A stretch of DNA of 6,234 bases from Comamonadaceae bacterium (lineage in GTDB: Bacteria > Pseudomonadota > Gammaproteobacteria > Burkholderiales > Burkholderiaceae_C): positions 1 to 6,234 of the forward strand of contig CANJXV010000154.1 in the NCBI GenBank assembly GCA_947478935.1. The letters run 5' to 3'. A program made the position numbers and the translations under genes. Below the pieces are notes generated by a model. The model searched no databases and was not told the origin of the DNA. It saw only the letters and a list, made by a program, of their open reading frames with translations. Position 1 is the stretch's first letter. Every line of letters begins with the position of its first letter. Shown here in pieces: positions 1-6,234 of this stretch.

Positions 1-57
1 AGCAATAGCTGCAGCGCCAACAACTGCCAATGCACTTGAATTTATCCGTTTGAACAT
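1..57 (-). CDS. Start of a secreted protein, probably ABC substrate-binding protein (partial)
   Basis: Only the first 19 codons are in the window; the gene runs off the low end. The translation starts with a short basic stretch (Met-Phe-Lys-Arg), followed after a few polar residues by a run of Ala, Val, Gly, Leu and Ile (about residues 9 to 19). This is the n-region and hydrophobic core of a Sec signal peptide. An AGGAGA ribosome binding site sits 5 bases before the ATG. The gene begins 32 bases after the stop of an ABC importer ATPase on the same strand. In spermidine/putrescine-type importers that slot is commonly filled by the periplasmic binding protein, so this is the best guess. The ligand cannot be read from this fragment. 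That it is a secreted protein is fairly sure; the binding-protein identity is inferred from context. Confidence 0.75.
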   Translation of the reverse strand, partial: MFKRINSSALAVVGAAAIA

Positions 58-62
58 GCTGT

Positions 63-68
63 TCTCCT
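63..68 (-). promoter_or_regulatory. Ribosome binding site of the secreted protein
   Basis: The minus strand reads AGGAGA followed by a 5-base spacer and ATG. It is the strongest Shine-Dalgarno match in the window. High expression of this gene relative to the ATPase would fit a periplasmic binding protein, which is normally made in excess. It also fixes the start codon at position 57. Confidence 0.85.
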
Positions 69-89
69 GTTTGAATTAAAAAGCCGCCC

Positions 90-1181
90 TTACTCACTAT
101 CGAGCACACGGCAATCGGCAGCATCCCACCCTATATGGATGGTATTGCCGCCGGCCAGTGCGAGATCGCGTCCATCGTTGGGAAGCGTAACGATGAAGTC
201 TTCCAGCCCGCATGCCTTCAGGCGCAAACGGGCATATCTGCCTAAATACGTGATGTCGATAACGGTGGCCGTAACCACATTGGCGTTGCCATCGCCCTGC
301 GTCTGGGGGCTGATACGCACCCGCTCAGGGCGAATAGATACCAGTTTTTGTGCGCCCAGGGCGGGCGTGTCCACGGCCTGGCCATGGATCAGCGTGCCGT
401 CGGCCAACGCGATTTGGCAACTGCTGCCAGCGGCGCTATGCACCGTGCCCTTGAGCGTATTGTTTTCGCCAATGAACTGCGCCACAAAAGCATTGGCCGG
501 GCGCTCGTACAACTGCGTGGGGATGTCGATTTGCTGAATGCGGCCATGGTGGAAAACCGCAATACGATCAGACATCGCCAGCGCTTCGGTCTGGTCATGC
601 GTGACATACACAATGGTGATGCCTAGGTCGCTGTGTAGGCGCTTGATCTCATACTGCAATTGCTCGCGCAGTTGTTTATCCAAAGCCGACAAGGGCTCAT
701 CCATCAGCACCAGTTTGGGTTCAAACACCAAGGCACGCGCCACCGCCACGCGCTGCTGCTGACCGCCCGACATTTGCGCAGGCCTGCGCGACTCCAAACC
801 TTTGAGACCCACCTTGTCCAAGGCCGCCATCACGCGGCTGTTCGCAGCATCACCGGTGATGCCGCGCACGCTTAAAGGGAAACCCACGTTCTCAGCCACT
901 GTCATATGCGGGAACAAGGCATAGCTTTGAAACACCATGCCGATATTGCGATGTTCGGGTGCAATCCGATTGATGGGCTTGCCATCTAAATAGATCTCGC
1001 CCGAGGTCGCGGTTTCAAAACCGGCGAGCATCATGAGCGTAGTCGTCTTGCCCGAACCCGAAGGCCCAAGCAAGGTCAGAAACTCCCCTTGCGCAATGTC
1101 CAGCGTCAGGTCGCGCACCACCAATTGTTTGCCGTCATAGCTTTTTTCTACATGGTCGAAACGGACAAAGGGTTGCTGCAT
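90..1181 (-). CDS. ABC importer ATP-binding protein, spermidine/putrescine (PotA-like) type
   Basis: This 363-residue protein is the cytoplasmic ATPase that powers an ABC uptake system. Visible motifs are Walker A GPSGSGKT (39-46), Q-loop Gln85, signature MSGGQ (137-141, Met in place of the usual Leu), Walker B ending in Asp161-Glu162, D-loop SALD (165-168) and switch His195. After about residue 240 there is a C-terminal extension with the SIRPE motif (282-286), typical of TOBE domains of the PotA/MalK/FbpC class. Length is normal for that class and all catalytic residues are present, so it should be active. It follows creatinase by 56 bases and precedes a probable binding-protein gene by 32 bases. 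No strong Shine-Dalgarno is visible before its ATG, so it may depend on the upstream message. PotA-like is a family description; creatine, creatinine or a related guanidino compound is the substrate I infer from the neighbour. A polyamine or another small amine remains possible. Confidence 0.93.
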   Translation of the reverse strand: MQQPFVRFDHVEKSYDGKQLVVRDLTLDIAQGEFLTLLGPSGSGKTTTLMMLAGFETATSGEIYLDGKPINRIAPEHRNIGMVFQSYALFPHMTVAENVGFPLSVRGITGDAANSRVMAALDKVGLKGLESRRPAQMSGGQQQRVAVARALVFEPKLVLMDEPLSALDKQLREQLQYEIKRLHSDLGITIVYVTHDQTEALAMSDRIAVFHHGRIQQIDIPTQLYERPANAFVAQFIGENNTLKGTVHSAAGSSCQIALADGTLIHGQAVDTPALGAQKLVSIRPERVRISPQTQGDGNANVVTATVIDITYLGRYARLRLKACGLEDFIVTLPNDGRDLALAGGNTIHIGWDAADCRVLDSE

Positions 1182-1237
1182 AAAGGTGCGTATTCCAGTA
1201 GATCAGGTCAAGCCCTTAAGGTTAGCAAAGATTAGGC

Positions 1238-2449
1238 CTATGCGGGAATGACATTGTGCTTAGGACCATAGGGGAAACCCGTAATGTTCTGGTGTCCGTC
1301 CACTGTGACGACCAAAATATCATGCTCGCGGTAGCCGCCAGCCCCGGGCATGCCTTCTGGCAGCATGATCATGGGTTCGATGGAAACCACCATGCCGGGC
1401 TCGAGCACGGTGTCGATATCTTCACGGAACTCAAGACCGGCTTCGCGTCCGTAATAGTGCGAGAGCACACCAAAAGAGTGCCCGTAACCGAAGGTGCGAT
1501 ATTTCAACAAATCGTACTCTTCGTAAATTTTGTTCAGCGCATGGGCCACGTCGCAGCAGCGCACACCGGGCTTGACCAGCTTTTGGCCTTCCTCATGCAC
1601 GCGCACATTCACTTCCCACAAACGCAGCGAAGCAGCATCCACATCGCCGAAAAACAAGGTGCGCTCTAGCGCGGTGTAGTAACCCGAAATCATAGAAAAG
1701 CAGTTCAGACTGAGGATGTCGCCATGCTGCACTTTGCGCGTGGTCACCGGGTTGTGCGCGCCATCGGTATTGATGCCGGACTGAAACCAGGTCCAGGTGT
1801 CCATCAACTCGGTATGCGGATAGCGCTTGGCAATCTCGCGCACCATGGCCTGGGTCGATGCCAGTGCCACTTCATGCTCGGGCACGCCGGCGTGTACCGC
1901 CGCTACCAGGGCCGCACCGCCGACGTCGCACACTTGCGCGCCGTTTTTGATGAACTCGATTTCCTCGGCTGACTTGACCATGCGCAGCTTCATCACATCG
2001 GCAGCCACATTGGTGAACTCGACGCCGGGCAAAGCAGCGCGGATTTTGTCCATACGCTCTAGGGGCAGGTGGTCATACTCCAAACCGACGCGGCCTTTGT
2101 TAGGTACTTCTTGCGCAATCGCGCGAAAGTAATTGCCTTGCTGCCAGTCGGTGTAAATCACCGCGCGATCGCACACGCCTTTGCGCCAAGGCTGGCCGCC
2201 GTCGATATTGGCGGCGATGATGATGCTCTTGTCCTGCGTCACCACCAGGCCGTAAAAACGGCCAAACGAGCAGTACAAAAAGTCGCTGTAGTAATTGATG
2301 TTGTGGTAGCTGGTGAACAGCACGCTGTCCACATTGTTGCGGGCCATCATGGCGCGCAGCTTGGCAATGCGATTGGCGTACTCGGCGTCCGAGAAGCTGT
2401 GGCGAACGCGTTCGCCGTTGTCGATAGAAATCAGGTTAGGCATGGTCAT
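1238..2449 (-). CDS. Creatinase (creatine amidinohydrolase)
   Basis: The enzyme hydrolyses creatine to sarcosine and urea (EC 3.5.3.3) in the cytoplasm. An N-terminal creatinase domain (about 25-155) precedes a pita-bread M24 domain (about 165-395). Starting at the ATG at 2449 gives 403 residues, the length of the Pseudomonas putida enzyme. The active-site residues known there fall at the same numbers: Phe62, Arg64, His232 (in DGAHNP), Glu262, Arg335 and Glu358. The stretch around residues 46-64 also looks nearly identical. The Asp ligands of metal-dependent M24 peptidases are replaced (Asn249 and Ala260 by my alignment to methionine aminopeptidase), as expected for a metal-free amidinohydrolase. 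A longer frame opens 14 codons upstream, but the GGAG site 7 bases before 2449 and the matching numbering favour the shorter start. A GlxA-type regulator precedes it and an ABC importer follows it. Ectoine hydrolase or an M24 peptidase is much less likely. Confidence 0.96.
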   Translation of the reverse strand: MTMPNLISIDNGERVRHSFSDAEYANRIAKLRAMMARNNVDSVLFTSYHNINYYSDFLYCSFGRFYGLVVTQDKSIIIAANIDGGQPWRKGVCDRAVIYTDWQQGNYFRAIAQEVPNKGRVGLEYDHLPLERMDKIRAALPGVEFTNVAADVMKLRMVKSAEEIEFIKNGAQVCDVGGAALVAAVHAGVPEHEVALASTQAMVREIAKRYPHTELMDTWTWFQSGINTDGAHNPVTTRKVQHGDILSLNCFSMISGYYTALERTLFFGDVDAASLRLWEVNVRVHEEGQKLVKPGVRCCDVAHALNKIYEEYDLLKYRTFGYGHSFGVLSHYYGREAGLEFREDIDTVLEPGMVVSIEPMIMLPEGMPGAGGYREHDILVVTVDGHQNITGFPYGPKHNVIPA

Positions 2450-2456
2450 GGGTAAT

Positions 2457-2460
2457 CTCC
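2457..2460 (-). promoter_or_regulatory. Ribosome binding site that decides the creatinase start
   Basis: GGAG lies 7 bases before the ATG at 2449. It falls inside the alternative 14-codon N-terminal extension, whose own ATG at 2491 has no comparable site and overlaps the inverted repeat. This supports the 403-residue product. Confidence 0.8.
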
Positions 2461-2489
2461 GAGGGGTTCTGCGGGCCGAGTATGCGGGC

Positions 2490-2509
2490 AAAGCCTACTG
2501 TAGGACTTT
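2490..2509. promoter_or_regulatory. Inverted repeat, candidate operator upstream of creatinase
   Basis: On the plus strand, AAAGCCTAC and GTAGG-A-CTTT flank a central T. The inner 11 bases (2494-2504, CCTACTGTAGG) are perfectly symmetric around that T, and the outer AAAG/CTTT arms match with one extra base on one side. It sits between the regulator stop and the creatinase ribosome binding site, where an activator or repressor would act. As RNA it could form only a modest stem with a bulge, and no U-run follows in the direction of transcription, so a terminator is less likely. No convincing -35/-10 pair was recognised nearby. The role as binding site of the adjacent regulator is inferred. Confidence 0.4.
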
Positions 2510-2513
2510 TTGA

Positions 2514-3494
2514 TTACGACAACAATCTGTCTTTTGACGCCATGCCCTGAGCCCGTTTGTCACGGTCTTTTTGCGGCGAAGCACCATAGCGGGGCGTGTA
2601 GCGGGCAGTCAGGTGCGAGGGCGAGGCAAAACCGGTGCGCACTGCAATTTCGCGCACACTTTTGTCGCTGCGATGCACCAAAAGACGTGCATGCGCCAGC
2701 CGTATGTCTAGGTAGACTCGTTCGGCCGAACGCTCAAATTTTTGTTTAAACAAGCGCTGCAAGCTGCGCAAAGATACGCCGGCCAGTTGTGCTAGTTCGC
2801 CAATCGGCAGGGGCTCGGCTACGTTGGCTTCCATCAAGCGCAATACCTCAATGGCCACCGGGTTGGTGACACGGCTTTGGTGGATGATGGAGACGGTTTG
2901 TACATCGGTCAGGCTGCGCCGCTCGGCAATCAAGAGGTTAGCCACTTCATTGGCCAGGTCGCGACTGCCCGGCGCCTGGGTTAGCAAATAGGTCATCAAA
3001 TCTAGCGGCGCCACGCCTCCGCTACAGGTATAGCGGTCACGGTCTACCTCGAAAAAATGCTGGGTGACGATGACTTTAGGGAACTGCTCAGCAAGGGCCT
3101 CGTGGTCTTCCCAGTGGATGGTGCTGCGGTAGCCATCGAGCAAACCGGCCTGGGCCATCAGGTAGGCACCGGTATCAATACCGCCCAGCGGCAAACCCAA
3201 AGCCGCTTGTTTTTTTAGCCACAGGGCCAGGGTGCGCAAACCACGTTTGGGAATCGGGTTGGGGCCGATGACAAACACCACGTCCAGCCCCGGCGCCTGG
3301 GCTAGGCTGTGTTGCGTCATCACTTGAATGCCGTCGCTCGAGGCTACCAAGCCACCATCAACCGACAAGAGCACCGACTGGTACACCGTATGCCCCAGCA
3401 CCTGGTTGGCCAGGCGCAAAGGGTCCACGCAAGCGCTCAGCGCAATCAGCGAAAAGTTGGGTACAACTACAAAGCCGAAAACCAGCGAGCGCAT
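2514..3494 (-). CDS. GlxA-family transcriptional regulator, probable creatine-use regulator (CahR-like)
   Basis: This is a 326-residue regulator. The N-terminal half (about 1-185) is a DJ-1/PfpI-like class I glutamine amidotransferase fold, with the LPLGGIDTGAYL elbow at 101-112. The C-terminal part carries an AraC/XylS DNA-binding domain with two helix-turn-helix units (about 231-251 and 279-300) and the family ending GFASPSH. Asp107 occupies the place of the nucleophilic Cys, so the domain should sense a ligand rather than catalyse; I recall the same change in GbdR- and CdhR-type regulators of quaternary amine and carnitine breakdown. A GlxA-family protein, CahR, is known to control creatinase in Pseudomonas putida, and this gene lies 64 bases before creatinase, so a matching role is likely. 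Its ATG is 9 bases after the peroxidase TGA, which is in the same frame, so no earlier start exists. No clear ribosome binding site is seen, which suggests translational coupling. Confidence 0.9.
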   Translation of the reverse strand: MRSLVFGFVVVPNFSLIALSACVDPLRLANQVLGHTVYQSVLLSVDGGLVASSDGIQVMTQHSLAQAPGLDVVFVIGPNPIPKRGLRTLALWLKKQAALGLPLGGIDTGAYLMAQAGLLDGYRSTIHWEDHEALAEQFPKVIVTQHFFEVDRDRYTCSGGVAPLDLMTYLLTQAPGSRDLANEVANLLIAERRSLTDVQTVSIIHQSRVTNPVAIEVLRLMEANVAEPLPIGELAQLAGVSLRSLQRLFKQKFERSAERVYLDIRLAHARLLVHRSDKSVREIAVRTGFASPSHLTARYTPRYGASPQKDRDKRAQGMASKDRLLS

Positions 3495-3503
3495 GGGGCC
3501 CGA

Positions 3504-3992
3504 TCAGGCGGCGGGCAGCGCAGCCTCGATGTCGGCAGCCAAACTGGCGGGCGTATCGGTAGGCGCATAGCGCTTACGCACCACGCCGTCGGGCCCGACC
3601 AAAAACTTAGTGAAATTCCATTTGATGGATTCAGTGCCCAAAATGCCAGGCGCCTCGTGCGTGAGCCATTTGAAAAGCGGGTGCGCGCCCGAGCCATTGA
3701 CCTCGACCTTGGACATCATGGCAAAGCTGACGCCGTAGTTTTTTTGGCAGAAGCTGGCGATCTCGGCATCGCTGCCCTTGTCCTGCGCGCCAAACTGGTT
3801 GCAGGGGAAGCCCAAAATCACCAACCCCTTTTCCTGGTACCGCTGGTGTAGTTCCTCCAACCCCGCAAACTGCGGCGTGAAACCGCAGGCGCTGGCGGTG
3901 TTGACAACGAGCAAGGCCTTGCCTTGAAAGTCCTTCAGTTGCAAGGGTTTGCCGTCGATGGTAGTGGCTTCAAATTCAAAAGCTGTGCTCAT
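3504..3992 (-). CDS. Glutathione peroxidase family protein (thiol peroxidase type)
   Basis: The 162-residue protein is a cytoplasmic peroxidase that reduces hydrogen peroxide and organic or lipid hydroperoxides. It has the family order: peroxidatic Cys36 in NTASACGFTPQF, the GFPCNQFG motif (61-68), Gln70, and Trp125-Asn126 in the WNFTKF motif. These give the Cys-Gln-Trp-Asn catalytic tetrad. A second cysteine, Cys82, sits where the resolving Cys of two-Cys bacterial and plant enzymes lies. It therefore probably uses thioredoxin rather than, or as well as, glutathione, like E. coli BtuE. The length is normal for bacteria and no signal peptide is seen. The start is supported by GGAG at 3998-4001, 5 bases upstream and inside the end of the preceding gene, which it overlaps by ATGA. 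Confidence 0.95.
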   Translation of the reverse strand: MSTAFEFEATTIDGKPLQLKDFQGKALLVVNTASACGFTPQFAGLEELHQRYQEKGLVILGFPCNQFGAQDKGSDAEIASFCQKNYGVSFAMMSKVEVNGSGAHPLFKWLTHEAPGILGTESIKWNFTKFLVGPDGVVRKRYAPTDTPASLAADIEAALPAA

Positions 3993-4909
3993 GGTGTCTC
4001 CGTGGCGGGGATTGGGCTGGTGTGTTCAGACGTGGCGTTGGAGGATAACGCAGACAACAAAGCCGCGGTACAGATCAGGACTCCACCCATGGCGACGCGT
4101 TCGGTGAGTACACCAGCACCCAAGGCAATAGCCGACACACTGGCAAACACTACTTCGCACAACATCACAATCGCCGTAGTCCGCGCCGGTAGGCGTGCTG
4201 CACCGTATTGCAAAGTCACATTACCCACGCCGATCATCAGAGCCAGTACGAAAGCAAGCAGCAGCCAATGCACAGCGGGCTCCGGCAAGCCAGGCACTAG
4301 ACCGTCCTGCATACCAGCCCAGGCGGTAAGCGCACACAACAGCGTGCCGCCCAGCAGCATGGTGGCGGTGATACTCAATGCATCACTGTCACGCAAACGG
4401 CGCAGCAGCACATTAGTCAACGCAAAGCTGAAACCGCCACCCAGCGCCAAGGCATCGGCCATATCCTGCGGCCAGGGCCAGGGTGTCTGCGGAGTTTTGA
4501 GCACCAGCACCACGCCGACCAATGCCAGCAACATAAAGCCCAGCGAGCGCAGCGTGGGTTTTTCGCCTAGCAGCGGCCAGGCCAAAAGGGTGGCCCACAG
4601 CGGCATCAAATAAAACAAAAGCACCACGCGCACCACATCGCCAATAGTGACGGCCCAGTTAAAGCCGACATTGGTGCAACCCGCTGCGATCAGCAAAGGC
4701 CATAAAGCCCGGTTGCGCAGCAAACGGCCCAGCACGCTGGGCTGAAACAAAAGAATGCCTGCAAGCACCAAGGCATCTACCAGCACGGTGGCCCATAGCG
4801 GATGCAAGCCCTGCATCTGCAATTGTTTAAAGGGCCACCACGACAAGCCGTAGCAAAGCGCATTGCTCAGCAGCGCCGCTACTGCCCAGGCCGGCACCGC
4901 GCGGCTCAT
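3989..4909 (-). CDS. EamA/DMT-family transporter
   Basis: This is a 306-residue inner-membrane protein with about ten hydrophobic segments arranged as two EamA repeats (roughly residues 8-140 and 145-290). It has the drug/metabolite transporter layout and typical length. The segment FYLMPLWATLLAWPLLGEKPT-like (about 99-119), ending in Gly-Glu-Lys-Pro, is the characteristic end of helix 4 in the first repeat. Members export amino acids, nucleosides, other metabolites or drugs, and the substrate cannot be predicted from the sequence. The start overlaps the lplT stop by ATGA, with no evident ribosome binding site of its own, so translation probably depends on coupling. Its stop overlaps the peroxidase start in the same way. 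Being next to lplT and the peroxidase rather than the creatine genes, it is more likely part of the upstream operon. Confidence 0.92.
   Translation of the reverse strand: MSRAVPAWAVAALLSNALCYGLSWWPFKQLQMQGLHPLWATVLVDALVLAGILLFQPSVLGRLLRNRALWPLLIAAGCTNVGFNWAVTIGDVVRVVLLFYLMPLWATLLAWPLLGEKPTLRSLGFMLLALVGVVLVLKTPQTPWPWPQDMADALALGGGFSFALTNVLLRRLRDSDALSITATMLLGGTLLCALTAWAGMQDGLVPGLPEPAVHWLLLAFVLALMIGVGNVTLQYGAARLPARTTAIVMLCEVVFASVSAIALGAGVLTERVAMGGVLICTAALLSALSSNATSEHTSPIPATETP
3998..4001 (-). promoter_or_regulatory. Ribosome binding site of the glutathione peroxidase
   Basis: GGAG lies 5 bases before the peroxidase ATG, embedded in the last codons of the EamA transporter gene. It fixes the peroxidase start at 3992. 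The peroxidase can be initiated independently even though it overlaps the upstream gene. Confidence 0.75.
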
Positions 4910-6189
4910 CCGTGCAGGTCGTCGTTACGGGCGATGTCTAGCAGCCGCTCCAGCTCGGTACCGTGGGCGCTGCAATTGTGCCGGTGCCAGCGGCGTATCA
5001 ACTCCATACAGCCCGCTACCAGCAGGCCAAAGGCGCTGATTGCCACAAAAGCAGATACACCCATGCCAGTGGATAAGCTGTACAAACCGCCCAGGCCCAA
5101 AATGCAAGCCTGCTCATTGAAGTTTTGCACCGCAATAGAGCGGCCCGCGCCCATCAGGTTGTGCCCACGGTGTTGCAGCAAAGCATTCATAGGCACCACC
5201 AAAAAGCCGCCCAGCGCACCCAGCAATATCAAAAAGGGTGCCGCTACCCACACATTCGTAATGAAGTTCAGCAAAATCACCAGCAAACCCATGCCTACGC
5301 CCAGTGGCAGCACTAAAGTGGCGTGTTCTAAACGCATGCGCATGGACGCCACCACCGCACCAAGGGCCGTGCCCACCGCCACCACGCCCACCAACGCGGA
5401 CGCTTGGGTGACTGAATAGCCCAATGCAGCGGCGGCCCAGGCCAGCACGATATAACGCAAATTGCCGCTAACGCCCCAAAACAAGGTCGTGGTACCCAGC
5501 GAAATCTGGCCCAGCCGGTCGCGCCAGAGTTGCATGTTGCAATGCCAAAAGTCCGGCAATAAAACCAGTAGATTTTTGGGCAAAGGCCGCATGTCCACAC
5601 CGGTCAGCGGAATACGGGTATTAAACCAGGCGGCAGCCAGATAGACCAAGACCAGCACGCAAATCGCCGCCTCGGGCGCGGTGTCGATACTCGTATCTAA
5701 AAAAGGAAGGTCCAGGGCAAGCAATTGCGGCGCAATATGCGGCCCGACCAATTGGCCCCCAAGCAGAACGCCCAAAATAATGGACGCAATCGTCAGGCCC
5801 TCGATCCAGCCATTGGCTTTGACCAATTGGGAGGCCGGCAGCAATTCGGTGAGGATGCCGTATTTGGCCGGTGAATACGCTGCCGCGCCCAAACCCACCA
5901 CCGCATAGGCCATGAGCGGATGCCCGCCAAACAGCATCAACAAACAGCCGATGATCTTGATGCCATTGCTCGCCAACATGACCTTGCCTTTGGGGTAGGC
6001 ATCGGCAAAAGCGCCCACAAATGGCGCCAGGATCACATAAAACAGCGCGAACATGGGCACCAGCGCGGCCTGCTGCCACTCGGGCGCCTGCGCGCCGCGC
6101 AGCAATTGCACGGCGCCTACAAACAAGGCGTTGTCGGCCAGCGAGCTGAGGAACTGCGCCGCCATGATGGTGAAAAAACCGCGCTTCAT
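4906..6189 (-). CDS. lplT: Lysophospholipid transporter LplT (MFS)
   Basis: A 427-residue, twelve-helix major facilitator protein of the inner membrane. LplT flips lysophospholipids, such as lysophosphatidylethanolamine, to the inner leaflet, where an acyltransferase (Aas in E. coli) re-acylates them. It matches the E. coli protein as I recall it in the AQFLSSLADNAL stretch (11-22), the loop 2-3 motif GAFADAYPKGK (59-69), GLGAAAYSPAKYGILTEL (99-116) followed by LVKANG, the FWG motif, and the late GGFLVVPMNALLQHRG stretch with AVQNFNEQ. It is about 30 residues longer than the E. coli protein, mainly in a hydrophilic C-terminal tail. The ATG at 6189 gives the usual MKRGFFTIMAAQ start, but no ribosome binding site precedes it. 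The frame stays open to the window edge, so a short N-terminal extension is possible. No aas gene is visible next to it here; its stop overlaps the EamA gene. Confidence 0.93.
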   Translation of the reverse strand: MKRGFFTIMAAQFLSSLADNALFVGAVQLLRGAQAPEWQQAALVPMFALFYVILAPFVGAFADAYPKGKVMLASNGIKIIGCLLMLFGGHPLMAYAVVGLGAAAYSPAKYGILTELLPASQLVKANGWIEGLTIASIILGVLLGGQLVGPHIAPQLLALDLPFLDTSIDTAPEAAICVLVLVYLAAAWFNTRIPLTGVDMRPLPKNLLVLLPDFWHCNMQLWRDRLGQISLGTTTLFWGVSGNLRYIVLAWAAAALGYSVTQASALVGVVAVGTALGAVVASMRMRLEHATLVLPLGVGMGLLVILLNFITNVWVAAPFLILLGALGGFLVVPMNALLQHRGHNLMGAGRSIAVQNFNEQACILGLGGLYSLSTGMGVSAFVAISAFGLLVAGCMELIRRWHRHNCSAHGTELERLLDIARNDDLHG

Positions 6190-6234
6190 CCGGTCGTCGT
6201 CTGGTGTGCCGTTCTCGGCGGGGTTGGCATGCAG

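Noticed and set aside
1206..1211. A TTGACC hexamer on the minus strand between creatinase and the ATPase, resembling a -35 box.
   Set aside because: No TATAAT-like hexamer occurs 16-18 bases downstream, and the ATPase start follows too closely.
1214..1221. CCTTAAGG palindrome between creatinase and the ATPase.
   Set aside because: Only 8 bases are symmetric and the flanks do not extend it; it is too short to call as an operator or terminator.
1182..1237. Possible terminator after creatinase.
   Set aside because: No stable GC-rich stem followed by a T-run in the direction of transcription was seen, so read-through into the importer genes is the simpler reading.
2450..2491. A 14-codon N-terminal extension of creatinase starting at 2491.
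   Set aside because: It lacks a ribosome binding site of its own, overlaps the inverted repeat, and would shift the active-site numbering away from the match to the known 403-residue enzyme. GGAG precedes the ATG at 2449.
3924..4613. A 229-codon open frame on the plus strand.
   Set aside because: It lies antisense to the end of the peroxidase and most of the EamA gene, its product is rich in Ser, Thr, Ala and Pro with no recognisable domain, and the minus-strand genes have clear families and junctions.
4802..5419. A 205-codon open frame on the plus strand.
   Set aside because: It is antisense to lplT and the start of the EamA gene, with low-complexity composition typical of GC-rich shadow frames and no recognisable motif.
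5621..6079. A 152-codon minus-strand frame inside lplT.
   Set aside because: It is an out-of-frame shadow of lplT; the lplT frame carries all the conserved family motifs.

Overview
The window looks like a chromosomal segment of a Gram-negative betaproteobacterium. Base composition is moderately GC-rich, and the LplT-like protein and the GlxA-type regulator read like Burkholderiales proteins. Comamonadaceae is my best guess from family resemblance, not from a search. All seven supported coding regions lie on the minus strand, so transcription runs from high to low coordinates. The segment is densely packed: the largest gap is about 65 bases, and I see no RNA genes, mobile elements, CRISPR arrays or long repeats.

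Upstream part (6234 to 3504): a lysophospholipid transporter (lplT) overlaps a ten-helix EamA/DMT-family exporter by an ATGA junction. The exporter in turn overlaps a thiol-dependent glutathione peroxidase by another ATGA. This is a translationally coupled, housekeeping-like trio: phospholipid recycling, export of an unknown metabolite, and (lipid) peroxide removal.

Downstream part (3494 to 1): a GlxA-family regulator (DJ-1/PfpI-like domain plus AraC-type HTH) starts only 9 bases after the peroxidase stop. Next comes creatinase (creatine amidinohydrolase), then the ATPase of a spermidine/putrescine-type ABC importer, then the first 19 codons of a secreted protein. That last protein has a strong ribosome binding site and a signal-peptide-like start, and is probably the importer's substrate-binding protein; it is cut by the window edge. 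The creatinase call is firm: the protein is 403 residues with the chosen start, and Phe62, Arg64, His232, Glu262, Arg335 and Glu358 all fall at the numbering known for the Pseudomonas putida enzyme.

The most interesting reading is a self-contained creatine (or creatinine) utilisation locus. A regulator of the CahR/GbdR type would sense the substrate or a product, creatinase would split creatine to sarcosine and urea, and the adjacent ABC system would bring the substrate in. A 20-base imperfect inverted repeat in the 64-base gap before creatinase is a candidate operator. The transporter-substrate link and the operator are inferences from position and sequence shape.
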